Program-made: the position numbers and the translations under genes
The notes under the pieces: model-generated
Database searches by the model: none
Told to the model about the DNA's origin: nothing
Seen by the model: the letters and a program-made list of their open reading frames with translations, nothing else
Source of the DNA: Gemmobacter nectariphilus DSM 15620
Lineage (GTDB): Bacteria > Pseudomonadota > Alphaproteobacteria > Rhodobacterales > Rhodobacteraceae
Length of the DNA stretch: 64,000 nt
Direction of reading: 5' to 3'
Assembly (NCBI RefSeq): GCF_000429765.1
Contig: NZ_AUCM01000014.1
Location: forward strand, 22,886 to 86,885
In this document: positions 8,680 through 15,828 of the stretch, in pieces
Numbering within the stretch: position 1 is the first letter of the stretch
Layout of the letters: every line of letters starts with the position of its first letter

Positions 8680-9074
8680 CGGGGTTCTCCATGTTGAACG
8701 GCAATCGGGTGGTCTTGAAGGTCCGGCGGGGCGCCGGACCGCGATCCGGAACCGAAGGGGGGCATCCGCCCCAGAATGGCGGTGCGCAGGGCCGTCGGGC
8801 GCCTGTGCTTGTGGACAAGCCCTTCGGCATCGGCGAGCCACAGACGAATGAAGGCCAGCAGGTCAGGAACGGCATCTGGTGTCAGGTCGCCAAACATCCA
8901 GCCCCACCGCCCCGGGGCCGCGATGGACAGGCGCGAGCGGCGCCTGCAGCCGCCGAGGCAGGGAAAGACGCGCAACGTTTCGGCAAGGTCCGGGGCCGCC
9001 GCCCTCAGGGCAGTTCCGATGGCATTGCCTTGCGGGCAAGTCGCGCACAGGTGAATTTCGGCGCCGGCTGTCAT
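8676..9074 (-). CDS. DUF1636 family Cys-motif protein
   Basis: A 132-residue soluble protein matching DUF1636, a thioredoxin-like-ferredoxin-type family. It carries CATCPQG near residue 10 and VFPCLGGCRRR near residue 40; together these four cysteines form a likely 2Fe-2S or metal site. Relatives often sit beside cobalamin- or metal-related genes. Its stop overlaps the ATG of the ABC binding-protein gene by 4 nt, tying it to metal-chelate import. A plausible role is reductive release or sensing of the imported metal in the cytoplasm (no signal peptide). This role is inferred and not established. Confidence 0.75.
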   Translation of the reverse strand: MTAGAEIHLCATCPQGNAIGTALRAAAPDLAETLRVFPCLGGCRRRSRLSIAAPGRWGWMFGDLTPDAVPDLLAFIRLWLADAEGLVHKHRRPTALRTAILGRMPPFGSGSRSGAPPDLQDHPIAVQHGEPR

Positions 9075-9550
9075 GCTGTGCCTGTGGTGTCCCTGGCCGC
9101 CCGTCTGCCCACGCGCGCACGCCACGGCAGGAGGGGCGTGTCGCCGCAGGCGTCGAGCGCATCGCCCCCCGGCGCACCCGGGTCTGGTCGATCAAGACAA
9201 GCCGGGCACGCGCCCGCAAGATCGGAGCCGGCCGCGCAAGCGAGCGCAGGGCAACGGGTCCCGCCGGCGCTGGCCCATGCGACGGGGCCTGAACGATCCG
9301 ATCGCGCCGCGCCCATCGCGCAAGCGCGGGCGATCACCGGCCCCTGCGCCGGCCCTGCAAAAGCTGCGCCAAGGCCCGGAGCCAGGCGGGCCGGAACGTT
9401 GCCACCCCTTTGCCGCGCCGCGCGCCGGTTATGGGGGCGGCTTGCCGGGCTCTGCGGGGGGCGGCGCTGCCCGATGACCTGCAGACTGGCATCGTCCAAT
9501 GCGACGGGGGCGATGTCGCGGGCAACCCTGCCCGGAAAGTCAGTTGCCAT
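9071..9550 (-). CDS. Doubtful open frame filling the gap before DUF1636
   Basis: An open frame of about 159 codons spans most of the 465-bp gap between the PCu(A)C gene and DUF1636. It overlaps the PCu(A)C stop by about 11 bp, and its own stop overlaps the DUF1636 ATG (ATGA). The product is rich in Ala, Arg, Gly and Pro, with a cluster of cysteines (for example ACPACL near residue 120), and resembles nothing I recognise. There is no clear ribosome site. Third-position composition is weaker than in neighbouring genes. It may be a fortuitous GC-driven frame or a decayed gene. I also see no cobalamin-riboswitch core here. Confidence 0.2.
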   Translation of the reverse strand: MATDFPGRVARDIAPVALDDASLQVIGQRRPPQSPASRPHNRRAARQRGGNVPARLAPGLGAAFAGPAQGPVIARACAMGAARSDRSGPVAWASAGGTRCPALACAAGSDLAGACPACLDRPDPGAPGGDALDACGDTPLLPWRARVGRRAARDTTGTA

Positions 9551-10445
9551 TGACCGCACCGTGGCCATGGCCGGCCATGGCCTCGCGCCCGATGATCACC
9601 GTGCCCTCGAAGGCATTGAGGCGGGCAATCAGATCGGCGCCGGCACTGGCCTCGGCGCCAGTGACGGCGGCGGCGAGTTGCCTGGCCTCTGCCCGGCCCA
9701 GTCCCATGGATTGGAACGTTGCAGGCAGCACAAGGCTTGCGCCGGAACAAAGTTCGACGAACCAGCCCTGGTCATCCTGGCGCAGGAAGGCGCGCCCGCC
9801 CGCGCCGTCCTGGGTCCACCCTGCCACGGCAACGGTGCCCTGCACGGTGATCGGCGCCACGGTCAAGGGGGCCTCGGGCCGGTCGAACCGGGCCTTCAGC
9901 AGAGCCGTGATCTGTTCGGCATCGCTGCCGCCCATCGGCGACATCGGGCCACCGGCATGTGCAGGGCCCATGGCCGAATGATCCATGGCGCCGTGATCCA
10001 TGCCATCCGCCGGGTCGACCATGAAGGCGATCTCGACCCGGCCGGCATGTTCAAAGATCAGCGTGGCGGGCACCATGTCGCCTTGGTTCAGCGGCCTGGA
10101 CAGGCCCATCACCATGACATGCATGGCGCCCTGTTCGAACAGGACAGTGTCATTCGCGGGGATGGCGACGGCCTTGATCGGCAGCATGCGGGCGATGCCA
10201 TCGGCGCTGACTTCGGTGCGGTGCAGGCTTGCGGACGCGGCCATCGGCACCTCGACGCCGATCAGCCGATCAGGAGCCGTGCCGTTGTTGGCGATGACCA
10301 TGTATCCGGCTGCGGTGGGGGCGCTGCGGGGGGGCAGCGGAATGGCCGGGTGGATGATCTCCAGATCCCCGACCTGAACTTCATGCGCGTGGGCGACGGG
10401 GGGAAACATCAGCGCCGCCGTCAGCGCGATGATGAGCTTTTTCAT
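9540..10445 (-). CDS. PCu(A)C copper chaperone fused to a copper-uptake-associated domain
   Basis: A 301-residue periplasmic protein. The signal peptide MKKLIIALTAALMFPPVAHA is followed by a PCu(A)C domain (about residues 22-150). Its copper ligands are visible in the spaced pattern LHRTEVSADGIARM ... GAMHVMVMG, a His/Met, Met, His-X-Met arrangement. A Met/His-rich linker DGMDHGAMDHSAMGPAHAGG follows, itself a likely Cu(I) site. The C-terminal domain (about 185-285; AEQITALLKARFDRPEAPL ... VAGWTQDGAGGRAFLRQDDQGW) resembles proteins annotated as copper-uptake-system-associated. PCu(A)C proteins deliver Cu(I) to the CuA site of cytochrome oxidase. The ATG at 10445 gives a good signal peptide. 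It lies downstream of mbnH, beyond a terminator. Confidence 0.88.
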   Translation of the reverse strand: MKKLIIALTAALMFPPVAHAHEVQVGDLEIIHPAIPLPPRSAPTAAGYMVIANNGTAPDRLIGVEVPMAASASLHRTEVSADGIARMLPIKAVAIPANDTVLFEQGAMHVMVMGLSRPLNQGDMVPATLIFEHAGRVEIAFMVDPADGMDHGAMDHSAMGPAHAGGPMSPMGGSDAEQITALLKARFDRPEAPLTVAPITVQGTVAVAGWTQDGAGGRAFLRQDDQGWFVELCSGASLVLPATFQSMGLGRAEARQLAAAVTGAEASAGADLIARLNAFEGTVIIGREAMAGHGHGAVNGN

Positions 10446-10495
10446 TCTGCGTGTCCTTCTTCCGGCTTTCGCGGGTGAAAAGCCGCTGTTCTGAG

Positions 10496-10531
10496 CGGGG
10501 GTCTGAAACTGGGTCTGAACGGGGGTCTGAA
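10496..10531 (-). repeat. Three 12-bp tandem repeats upstream of the copper chaperone
   Basis: On the minus strand the unit TTCAGACCC plus CCG or AGT occurs three times in perfect 12-bp register (10520-10531, 10508-10519, 10496-10507), with a degenerate fourth unit at 10484-10495. The array sits 50-90 bp upstream of the PCu(A)C start codon and directly after the mbnH terminator. This position suits an operator or activator-binding array for a promoter serving the chaperone gene. Confidence 0.6.
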
Positions 10532-10566
10532 AAAATCCCGCCCGGCTCTTGGTCGGCCGGGCGGGA
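10530..10566 (-). terminator. Intrinsic terminator downstream of mbnH
   Basis: Read on the minus strand, an 11-bp perfect stem (TCCCGCCCGGC, 10566-10556, with GCCGGGCGGGA, 10546-10536) and a 9-nt loop are followed by six Ts (10535-10530). It lies 85-120 bp after the mbnH stop and should separate the mbnP-mbnH transcript from the PCu(A)C gene, wholly or as an attenuator. Confidence 0.85.
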
Positions 10567-10650
10567 CAGTGCCGGCCCGAACGCCTTGCGGCGCGGGCCG
10601 GTCGAGGTCTGCGCACCGTGGGACGCCTCCCGCTGCGGACCTCGTTCGCA

Positions 10651-11784
10651 TCATTTTGCCTCCCTTGGCGGCATCATGCGCCGGCTGCGTGCGGCGTGAC
10701 CCTCGGGCCAGGGATCGGACGTGGCGGGGTTTGTCAGAAAGCCCTGGTCCGTCAGGCTTTCGAGAAAGGCGATGATGTCGGTGATCTCGGCATCGGTCGC
10801 GGTAAAGCCTGCAATCATTCCGTCTTTCATCGGATGGCCCGGCGCCCGGCCTGCGCCCGCATAATGGGCCAGGACCCCGCGCAGATCCGGGATCGAGCCA
10901 TCGTGCATGTAGGGCGCGGTGACGGCGACATTGCGCAGCGATGGCGTGCGGAACCGCCCTGCATCCTCGGGGCGGCCCGTGATCTCGATCAGGCCCGGCA
11001 GAGCTGCCGGATAGGGATCGTAAAGCCCGGTATTGTGAAAGCCGATCTCGGGCTCGGCCGAGCGCGCGGTTTGCAGATTGTCGGTAAAGAGAATGCCCTG
11101 ATGGCAGTGGTAGCATTCGAACCGGTGATCGAAGAACAGCTCTTCGCCGCGCTTGGCCGCGTCGGAAATCGCGTCCGCCTCGCCCCAATACTTGTAGCGG
11201 TCATAGGGGCTGTCGACCGAGATCAGACTGCGCTGAAAGGCCGCCAAGGCGCGCGTGATCGTGTAAAGATCTGGGGCAGGGTGGTCCGGAAAAGCCGCCG
11301 GAAAGGCCGCCGCATAATAGGTGTCGACCGAGAGGCGGGCGAAAATCTCTTCCTCGTGGCCGACGCTGCCCATCTCTTCGGGGTTTTCGCCGAACAGCGG
11401 CACAAGCGCCTGAAACTCGAGGCTGCTCATATGCGGATTGGCCCAGGTCAGCGCTGGAAAATACCCGGCATTGGCCAGGCCCGGCGCATTCTTCAGACCG
11501 GCGATGCTGTCGATGCCGATCGCCCTTGCCCGCCCGTCGGTGAAGGCGCGCGCCTGATCGTGACACGACGCGCAGGCGACGGTGCCATCGCGCGACAGGC
11601 GCGCATCATAGAAAAGATGGCGGCCCAGATCCACCTTGGCCGCCGACATCGGATTGTCGGCGGGCACGGGCGGTCGCGGCATCCAGGCAGGCAGCGGCCA
11701 GACATAGGGGTCGGCCGAGGCGCCAATCGCCCCGGCCAGGATCATGGCCGCCGCCGGAATGACCCAGCGGAGCATGTCGGTCAC
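10651..11784 (-). CDS. mbnH: MbnH-type di-heme enzyme (cytochrome c peroxidase superfamily)
   Basis: A 377-residue periplasmic protein with a signal peptide ending near GASA-DPYVWPLP and two CXXCH heme sites, CASCHD (about residue 92) and CYHCHQ (about 222). It belongs to the bacterial di-heme peroxidase/MauG superfamily. The pairing with MbnP identifies the MbnH branch, known to use a bis-Fe(IV)-type state to oxidise a tryptophan of MbnP to kynurenine, creating a copper site. Family motifs such as TPSLRNVAVTAPYMHDGS are present. The GTG start at 11784 overlaps the mbnP stop (GTGA). It is followed by a strong terminator. Confidence 0.88.
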   Translation of the reverse strand: MTDMLRWVIPAAAMILAGAIGASADPYVWPLPAWMPRPPVPADNPMSAAKVDLGRHLFYDARLSRDGTVACASCHDQARAFTDGRARAIGIDSIAGLKNAPGLANAGYFPALTWANPHMSSLEFQALVPLFGENPEEMGSVGHEEEIFARLSVDTYYAAAFPAAFPDHPAPDLYTITRALAAFQRSLISVDSPYDRYKYWGEADAISDAAKRGEELFFDHRFECYHCHQGILFTDNLQTARSAEPEIGFHNTGLYDPYPAALPGLIEITGRPEDAGRFRTPSLRNVAVTAPYMHDGSIPDLRGVLAHYAGAGRAPGHPMKDGMIAGFTATDAEITDIIAFLESLTDQGFLTNPATSDPWPEGHAARSRRMMPPREAK

Positions 11785-12620
11785 CGCATCGAGATCAGTG
11801 CCTGGGTGCCGGCCGGTACATCCATGTAGGGCTGGCCAAGCCTGGCCATCACGGTCATGCAGTCGGCATCACCGGGAAAGGACATGCAGCCTGGCGAGGT
11901 TTCGGGGGCGTTGGTGCGCAGATCCGCCTCTGCCACGACGGGGGCAGGGTCGATCACGATGGTGTTCCTTGCCGGATCGAACCCGTCAAGGCGAACCTCG
12001 ATGCGGTTTTCATGCTTGCAGGCCAAAGGGGCAGACGTCTTGGACGGCGCATCGCACATGGTCGAGCCCAGATGCAGGAACCAGCCCTTGGGGCCGGTGT
12101 CCTTGCGATCCGTCGGCACCAGATCGATGCGAACGAACTTGTAGCCGCCTTGCCAGTTCCAGAACATCGCCGTGGTGTTCAGCGGCGCGGGCGCCAGCGT
12201 CGGATCGACATGGTTCTGCTCGAACGGAACGCCAACGGTGAAGACCAGACCCGTATAGCTGCCTTCCGGCACCGTTCCCGACAGCGCGCTGTGGGTGCCT
12301 TGCGTTCCGTTGGTGCAGGCGCCGGTCGCGTCCTCGAAATCAAGCAGCGCCACATCGCCCGACTGCCACTGGCCGTCCTGATCAAGCGCGATCGGCTGAA
12401 GGCTGCCATCGGCCCGGATCAGGGCCGCCTGCGAGACAAAGACGCGGAAATCGCTGACGGCAACTTCGGCGCCGGTGGCCCCGAGGCCCTTGTAGGTTTG
12501 CGCACAGGCAAAGGGTTTGCCGCCGATTTCTGCGGCGAAGGGAATCGTGACGGTCATGTCGCCCGCGAAAGCCGGCACGGCAAGGGTGGCGGCGAAAGCC
12601 GCGAAAAGAGCATGTTTCAT
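11781..12620 (-). CDS. mbnP: MbnP family copper-binding protein
   Basis: A 279-residue periplasmic protein (signal peptide MKHALFAAFAATLAVPAFA) matching the MbnP or 'metallo-mystery pair four-Cys motif' family. Visible hallmarks are PFACAQTYKGLG, the disulfide-type cysteines in GACTN, TMCDAP, LACKH and DCMTV, and the conserved aromatic motif MFWNWQGGYKFVRID near residue 150. That motif holds candidate tryptophans for kynurenine formation by MbnH. The kynurenine-modified protein binds Cu(I) tightly in the characterised homologue. The stop overlaps the mbnH GTG start by 4 nt. A small Cys-containing membrane protein is encoded 64 bp upstream. Confidence 0.88.
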   Translation of the reverse strand: MKHALFAAFAATLAVPAFAGDMTVTIPFAAEIGGKPFACAQTYKGLGATGAEVAVSDFRVFVSQAALIRADGSLQPIALDQDGQWQSGDVALLDFEDATGACTNGTQGTHSALSGTVPEGSYTGLVFTVGVPFEQNHVDPTLAPAPLNTTAMFWNWQGGYKFVRIDLVPTDRKDTGPKGWFLHLGSTMCDAPSKTSAPLACKHENRIEVRLDGFDPARNTIVIDPAPVVAEADLRTNAPETSPGCMSFPGDADCMTVMARLGQPYMDVPAGTQALISMR

Positions 12621-12684
12621 GATGTGTCTCTGGCTTGCCGCATCACGCGCGGCAGATTGCGTTGATCGAATTCGTGGAAATCGA

Positions 12685-13050
12685 TCAGGCCAGAGGGGGC
12701 GCTCTCATGCCGCGCGCAGGATCAAGGACCGTCCGGATCGCGCGGCTTTCCCGGGGGGCGATAACCGTCGCGACAAACACATAGTTGACGTCGGCCAGGC
12801 TTTGCGGCGCATCGGGAAGCATCGTCGATCCGACGATGTGACAGGCAGGGCAGTCCCGATGGGTCGTCTTGCCGTCGGATCCCATGTCGCCGCAGATGTC
12901 GGATATGTCGCCGCCGGCAAGCACATAGGCCTCAACGGCGATGTCCGACGCGCTTGGAACGCGGTGTGCAAACCCCGTCGCGACAAGCGCGAAGGCCAGC
13001 AGGGCAATCAGTCCAACCCCATGGATGCCGTGAACAATCCGTCTGCACAT
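12685..13050 (-). CDS. Small membrane-anchored Cys-motif protein of the copper locus (DUF2946-like)
   Basis: A 121-residue protein with one N-terminal hydrophobic segment (VGLIALLAFALVATGFA, about residues 11-27), either a signal peptide or an anchor. A short segment follows with cysteines in DISDICGDMGSDG and HRDCPACHI. Cys and His spaced this way in a small secreted protein next to copper genes is typical of DUF2946-like proteins, but my match to that family is loose. It is the first gene of the mbnP-mbnH transcription unit, 64 bp upstream of mbnP. A periplasmic Cu(I)-binding role is inferred from context only. Confidence 0.6.
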   Translation of the reverse strand: MCRRIVHGIHGVGLIALLAFALVATGFAHRVPSASDIAVEAYVLAGGDISDICGDMGSDGKTTHRDCPACHIVGSTMLPDAPQSLADVNYVFVATVIAPRESRAIRTVLDPARGMRAPPLA

Positions 13051-13668
13051 GGCATTTGATTGCCCAATTCCTCATCAAAGCGCAAGATCCGGCTTGTCGG
13101 TGCAGAGCGAGAAGATTGGCTTCCGGTTGGCGAAGGTGCGATGCCGGGCCTGCCCGCCTTGCGGCGCTTGGCGTTTAATGAATTGAATTTTAAGCACAAA
13201 TCAGAAATCCACCCTCCGGCTCCGGTTGCTTGAAAACCCGGATGGCCCCGGATCGGGGCGGATTGTCGCGGCGGCTCGGGTTTGCAAAGCAAGACGCCAG
13301 CCCCCGACAGATCAACGGGTTCGCCTTGGCAAGGCGCCATGGCCAGCACCAGCAGGCGCGGGGAAATGCCGGGCGTGCCTGTGGTTGCTTTGCAACCCGC
13401 GATGCCTTCGGCAAGGGGCGCCGCTGTGGCCCTTGCCCCATCGCGGCCAGATCGCCCTTGGGGGTCCATCGTGGGTTGCGGCGCGTCGCGCATTGGCCAG
13501 CCGCCCCGTGGCCGCTTGATCCGCCATCAACCGATCCCATGCGCCTTTGGAGTCCGGCGGGCCCTGGGCGTCAACCCGCATGATCCGCTTGCGCAGCGTC
13601 TTGCCCGCCAACATGGCCCCGCCTTCCTGCGCAGCTTGGCGGCTTGGGATCGGGGGCTGGGGGATTGG
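13051..13668. other. Gene-poor stretch between copper locus and SRP RNA
   Basis: About 620 bp without a recognisable gene. Short open frames exist on both strands but overlap one another, are Arg/Pro/Gly-rich and resemble no family I know. An AT-rich patch near 13175-13205 could hold the promoter for the copper operon reading leftward. No terminator or repeat was recognised. Confidence 0.5.
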
Positions 13669-13767
13669 GTGAGAGGCTGGACAACGACCCAAGTGGGGCT
13701 CGTTACGGCTGCTTCCTTCCGGACCTGACCGGGTTGGCGAGGCACTTGCCCGCGCCAACCTCTCGGG
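13669..13767 (-). ncRNA. ffs: Small signal recognition particle RNA (4.5S RNA)
   Basis: The minus strand reads GGTCAGGTCCGGAAGGAAGC (13726-13707), the universal SRP RNA apical domain that binds Ffh. The outer ends GAGAGGTTGG and CCAGCCTCTC pair to close the helix (13764-13755 with 13680-13671), giving an RNA of about 95-100 nt, the usual size for Gram-negative bacteria. The RNA assembles with Ffh to target nascent membrane proteins to FtsY and SecYEG. Ends are estimated from the closing stem. Confidence 0.95.
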
Positions 13768-13803
13768 AATGCAGATATGCGCTGCGCCCGCGCGATGCAA
13801 GGG

Positions 13804-15672
13804 TCAGAGCGCAAGGCGCACGCGAAGAAATCCATCCGCGCCGGTCTGAAGCGGCGTAAGGCCGGGGCGGGGCAGGTGATGCACAGCGCCCGGGCCCGTG
13901 TGCAGCACGGCCGTGGTGCCCGGCATCGGGGCGAATCGCCACTGGGCCGAGGGCGCGAGATCATAGGGGCCTTCGAGCGTCAGCCAGGCGCCGATGATGG
14001 TGCGCACCAGCGTTGGCGCGGCAAGGATCGTGGGCACCTCGGGTCCGGTGCCGGGAAAGCCGCCGCCCCCCGCCGCGCGGTAGCTGTTGGTGGCCAGTGC
14101 GAATTCGGCATCAGGCCGCAGGGGCGCCCCATCATGGCACAGATCGCGGATGCGATCGCCAGGCGGGGCCGAGAGATCGATCTGATAGGTCAGCCCCTCG
14201 ATCACGTCGAAATTGTAGTAGGGCCAGTCCGGGTCGAGCAAGGCGGCATCCTGCGTGCCGGGGGCGATCTGGCGAAAGGCGCGGGCGGAATATTCCAGCC
14301 AGTCGCGCAGCCCTGCGCCAGTGACTTTCAGCGCCCGGATCGGGTTGGGATAGGGGCACAGCGCGGCAAGATCGCGTTCACACATCGCGCCTGCAGGCAA
14401 GTCGACATAGTTCGACGGCCCGGCCGTTCCCCCCGCGCGCGAAGGCGAGGCGGCAGCCAGCACCGGCAAATCCCCATGGGGCCCGCCTTGCAGCATCTGC
14501 GCGACATGCCAGCGCATCGCCCGGGCGGTCAGGCGCGTCGTGGCGCAATCCCCCGCCAGGGCGAAATGGCTGTTGAGCGCGATGGCGGTGCGCCCGGCCG
14601 GGCGGGACAGGTGGCGGCGCGTCGCGGCGGTCAGCCGGTTGCACAGCTGCGCCAGCGGTTCCGGCACCGGGTCGGCCGGCGTCTCGGTCAGCAAGGGCAC
14701 CAGCGCGCCCGTCCCGCCACGGCTGCGCCAGCGGCGGTCCGTCCCGCGGTCCAGCCGCAGCCGGATCACGCCCAGATGGCTGCCGGCATAGCCTGGCATC
14801 ACGGCCGGGATGCCGGCCAGATGCCCCGCCTGCGGGTCGATCCCGGGACCGGCCGGGAAATCCGGGCCCGGAAACAGCTGATGGGTATGCCCTGCGATCA
14901 CCGCATCGACCCCGGGCACGGCGGCCAGCGCAAGAGCGGCGTTCTCGGCCTCGGGGGCGATGCCGCCCTTTGCCGTCCCGATGCCGGTGTGGCACAGGGC
15001 AACCACCACCTCGGCGCCGGCGGCGATCATCCGGGGGACCAGGCGGTGCAGTGTCTCGGCCATGCCTTGTGCCTTGGCGCGGCCTTGCAGATGGGCGCTG
15101 CCCCAGGCCTCGACCTGCGGCGGCAGCACCCCGACCAGACCGATGCGCAGCGGCCAGGACTTGCCGGCATCGTCCGTCACGCGCCGCTCCAGCACGGTCC
15201 AGCCGCCGAACAGCGGCGGCCCGCCATCTGTGCGCACCAGATTGGCACAAAGCGCCGGAAACTGTGCCCCGGCCAGCGCCGCGCCCAGAAACTCGAGCCC
15301 ATAGTCGAAATCGTGGTTCCCCAGCGCCACGGCATCATAGGCCAGAAGGTTCATCGCCTCGATCATCGGGTGGGGCTGATCGGCGCGGGGCGGGTGCGAC
15401 TCTGCAATCGCATCGCCCACGGCGGTGCCCTGCAGGAAATCGCCATTGTCGAGCAGCAAGGTATTCGGCTCGGTGCTGCGCAGCCGGGCAATCCGGCCTG
15501 CCGCGGAAATCAGCCCGGTGCCGGGCGCCGGACGGTCCCTGTAATGGTCCCAGGGGCACAGGTTCAGATGCAGGTCGCTGGTTGCCAGCAAGGTCAGCGC
15601 ACAGCTGGCACCAGCACGGGGCGGGGAATCCTTTGGGGGCAAAACGCGTGTCCTGTCCGTAATGTGTAACAC
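13804..15672 (-). CDS. 2',3'-cyclic-nucleotide 2'-phosphodiesterase / 3'-nucleotidase-like protein
   Basis: A 622-residue two-domain metallophosphoesterase of the CpdB/5'-nucleotidase type. The N-terminal domain shows the dinuclear metal motifs SDLHLN (about residue 32), NGDFLQG, GNHDFDYG and GHTHQLFPG. The C-terminal nucleotide-binding domain starts near residue 370 and contains YYNFDVIEGLTYQIDLS and NSYRAAGGGGFPG. CpdB hydrolyses 2',3'-cyclic NMPs released by RNA decay and then removes the 3'-phosphate. Length is close to E. coli CpdB (647), but the visible N-terminus has no signal peptide. The start is a GTG at 15672. It is transcribed divergently from nudC. Confidence 0.85.
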   Translation of the reverse strand: MLHITDRTRVLPPKDSPPRAGASCALTLLATSDLHLNLCPWDHYRDRPAPGTGLISAAGRIARLRSTEPNTLLLDNGDFLQGTAVGDAIAESHPPRADQPHPMIEAMNLLAYDAVALGNHDFDYGLEFLGAALAGAQFPALCANLVRTDGGPPLFGGWTVLERRVTDDAGKSWPLRIGLVGVLPPQVEAWGSAHLQGRAKAQGMAETLHRLVPRMIAAGAEVVVALCHTGIGTAKGGIAPEAENAALALAAVPGVDAVIAGHTHQLFPGPDFPAGPGIDPQAGHLAGIPAVMPGYAGSHLGVIRLRLDRGTDRRWRSRGGTGALVPLLTETPADPVPEPLAQLCNRLTAATRRHLSRPAGRTAIALNSHFALAGDCATTRLTARAMRWHVAQMLQGGPHGDLPVLAAASPSRAGGTAGPSNYVDLPAGAMCERDLAALCPYPNPIRALKVTGAGLRDWLEYSARAFRQIAPGTQDAALLDPDWPYYNFDVIEGLTYQIDLSAPPGDRIRDLCHDGAPLRPDAEFALATNSYRAAGGGGFPGTGPEVPTILAAPTLVRTIIGAWLTLEGPYDLAPSAQWRFAPMPGTTAVLHTGPGAVHHLPRPGLTPLQTGADGFLRVRLAL

Positions 15673-15828
15673 GACATTAATATCCGGATGCCTTGATGGT
15701 CCTGCGAAAACGCGGGGAAATTCCTGATTGGCAACTCATGGTTGCAATTCCGCAACGTCAATCTGCGGGCTCTTTTGCCGCGCGCGCCATCGTGCCATCA
15801 CGGGGCGACGGATGGGATGGGGGCAGGA

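Noticed and set aside
9075..9539. Possible cobalamin riboswitch before the DUF1636-ABC operon
   Set aside because: The minus strand was read for the conserved core around the Cys-transport leader and no B12-box-like sequence was found.
13190..13540. Small genes in the 13.05-13.67 kb gap
   Set aside because: Overlapping frames on both strands with biased composition and no recognisable family; none has a convincing ribosome site.
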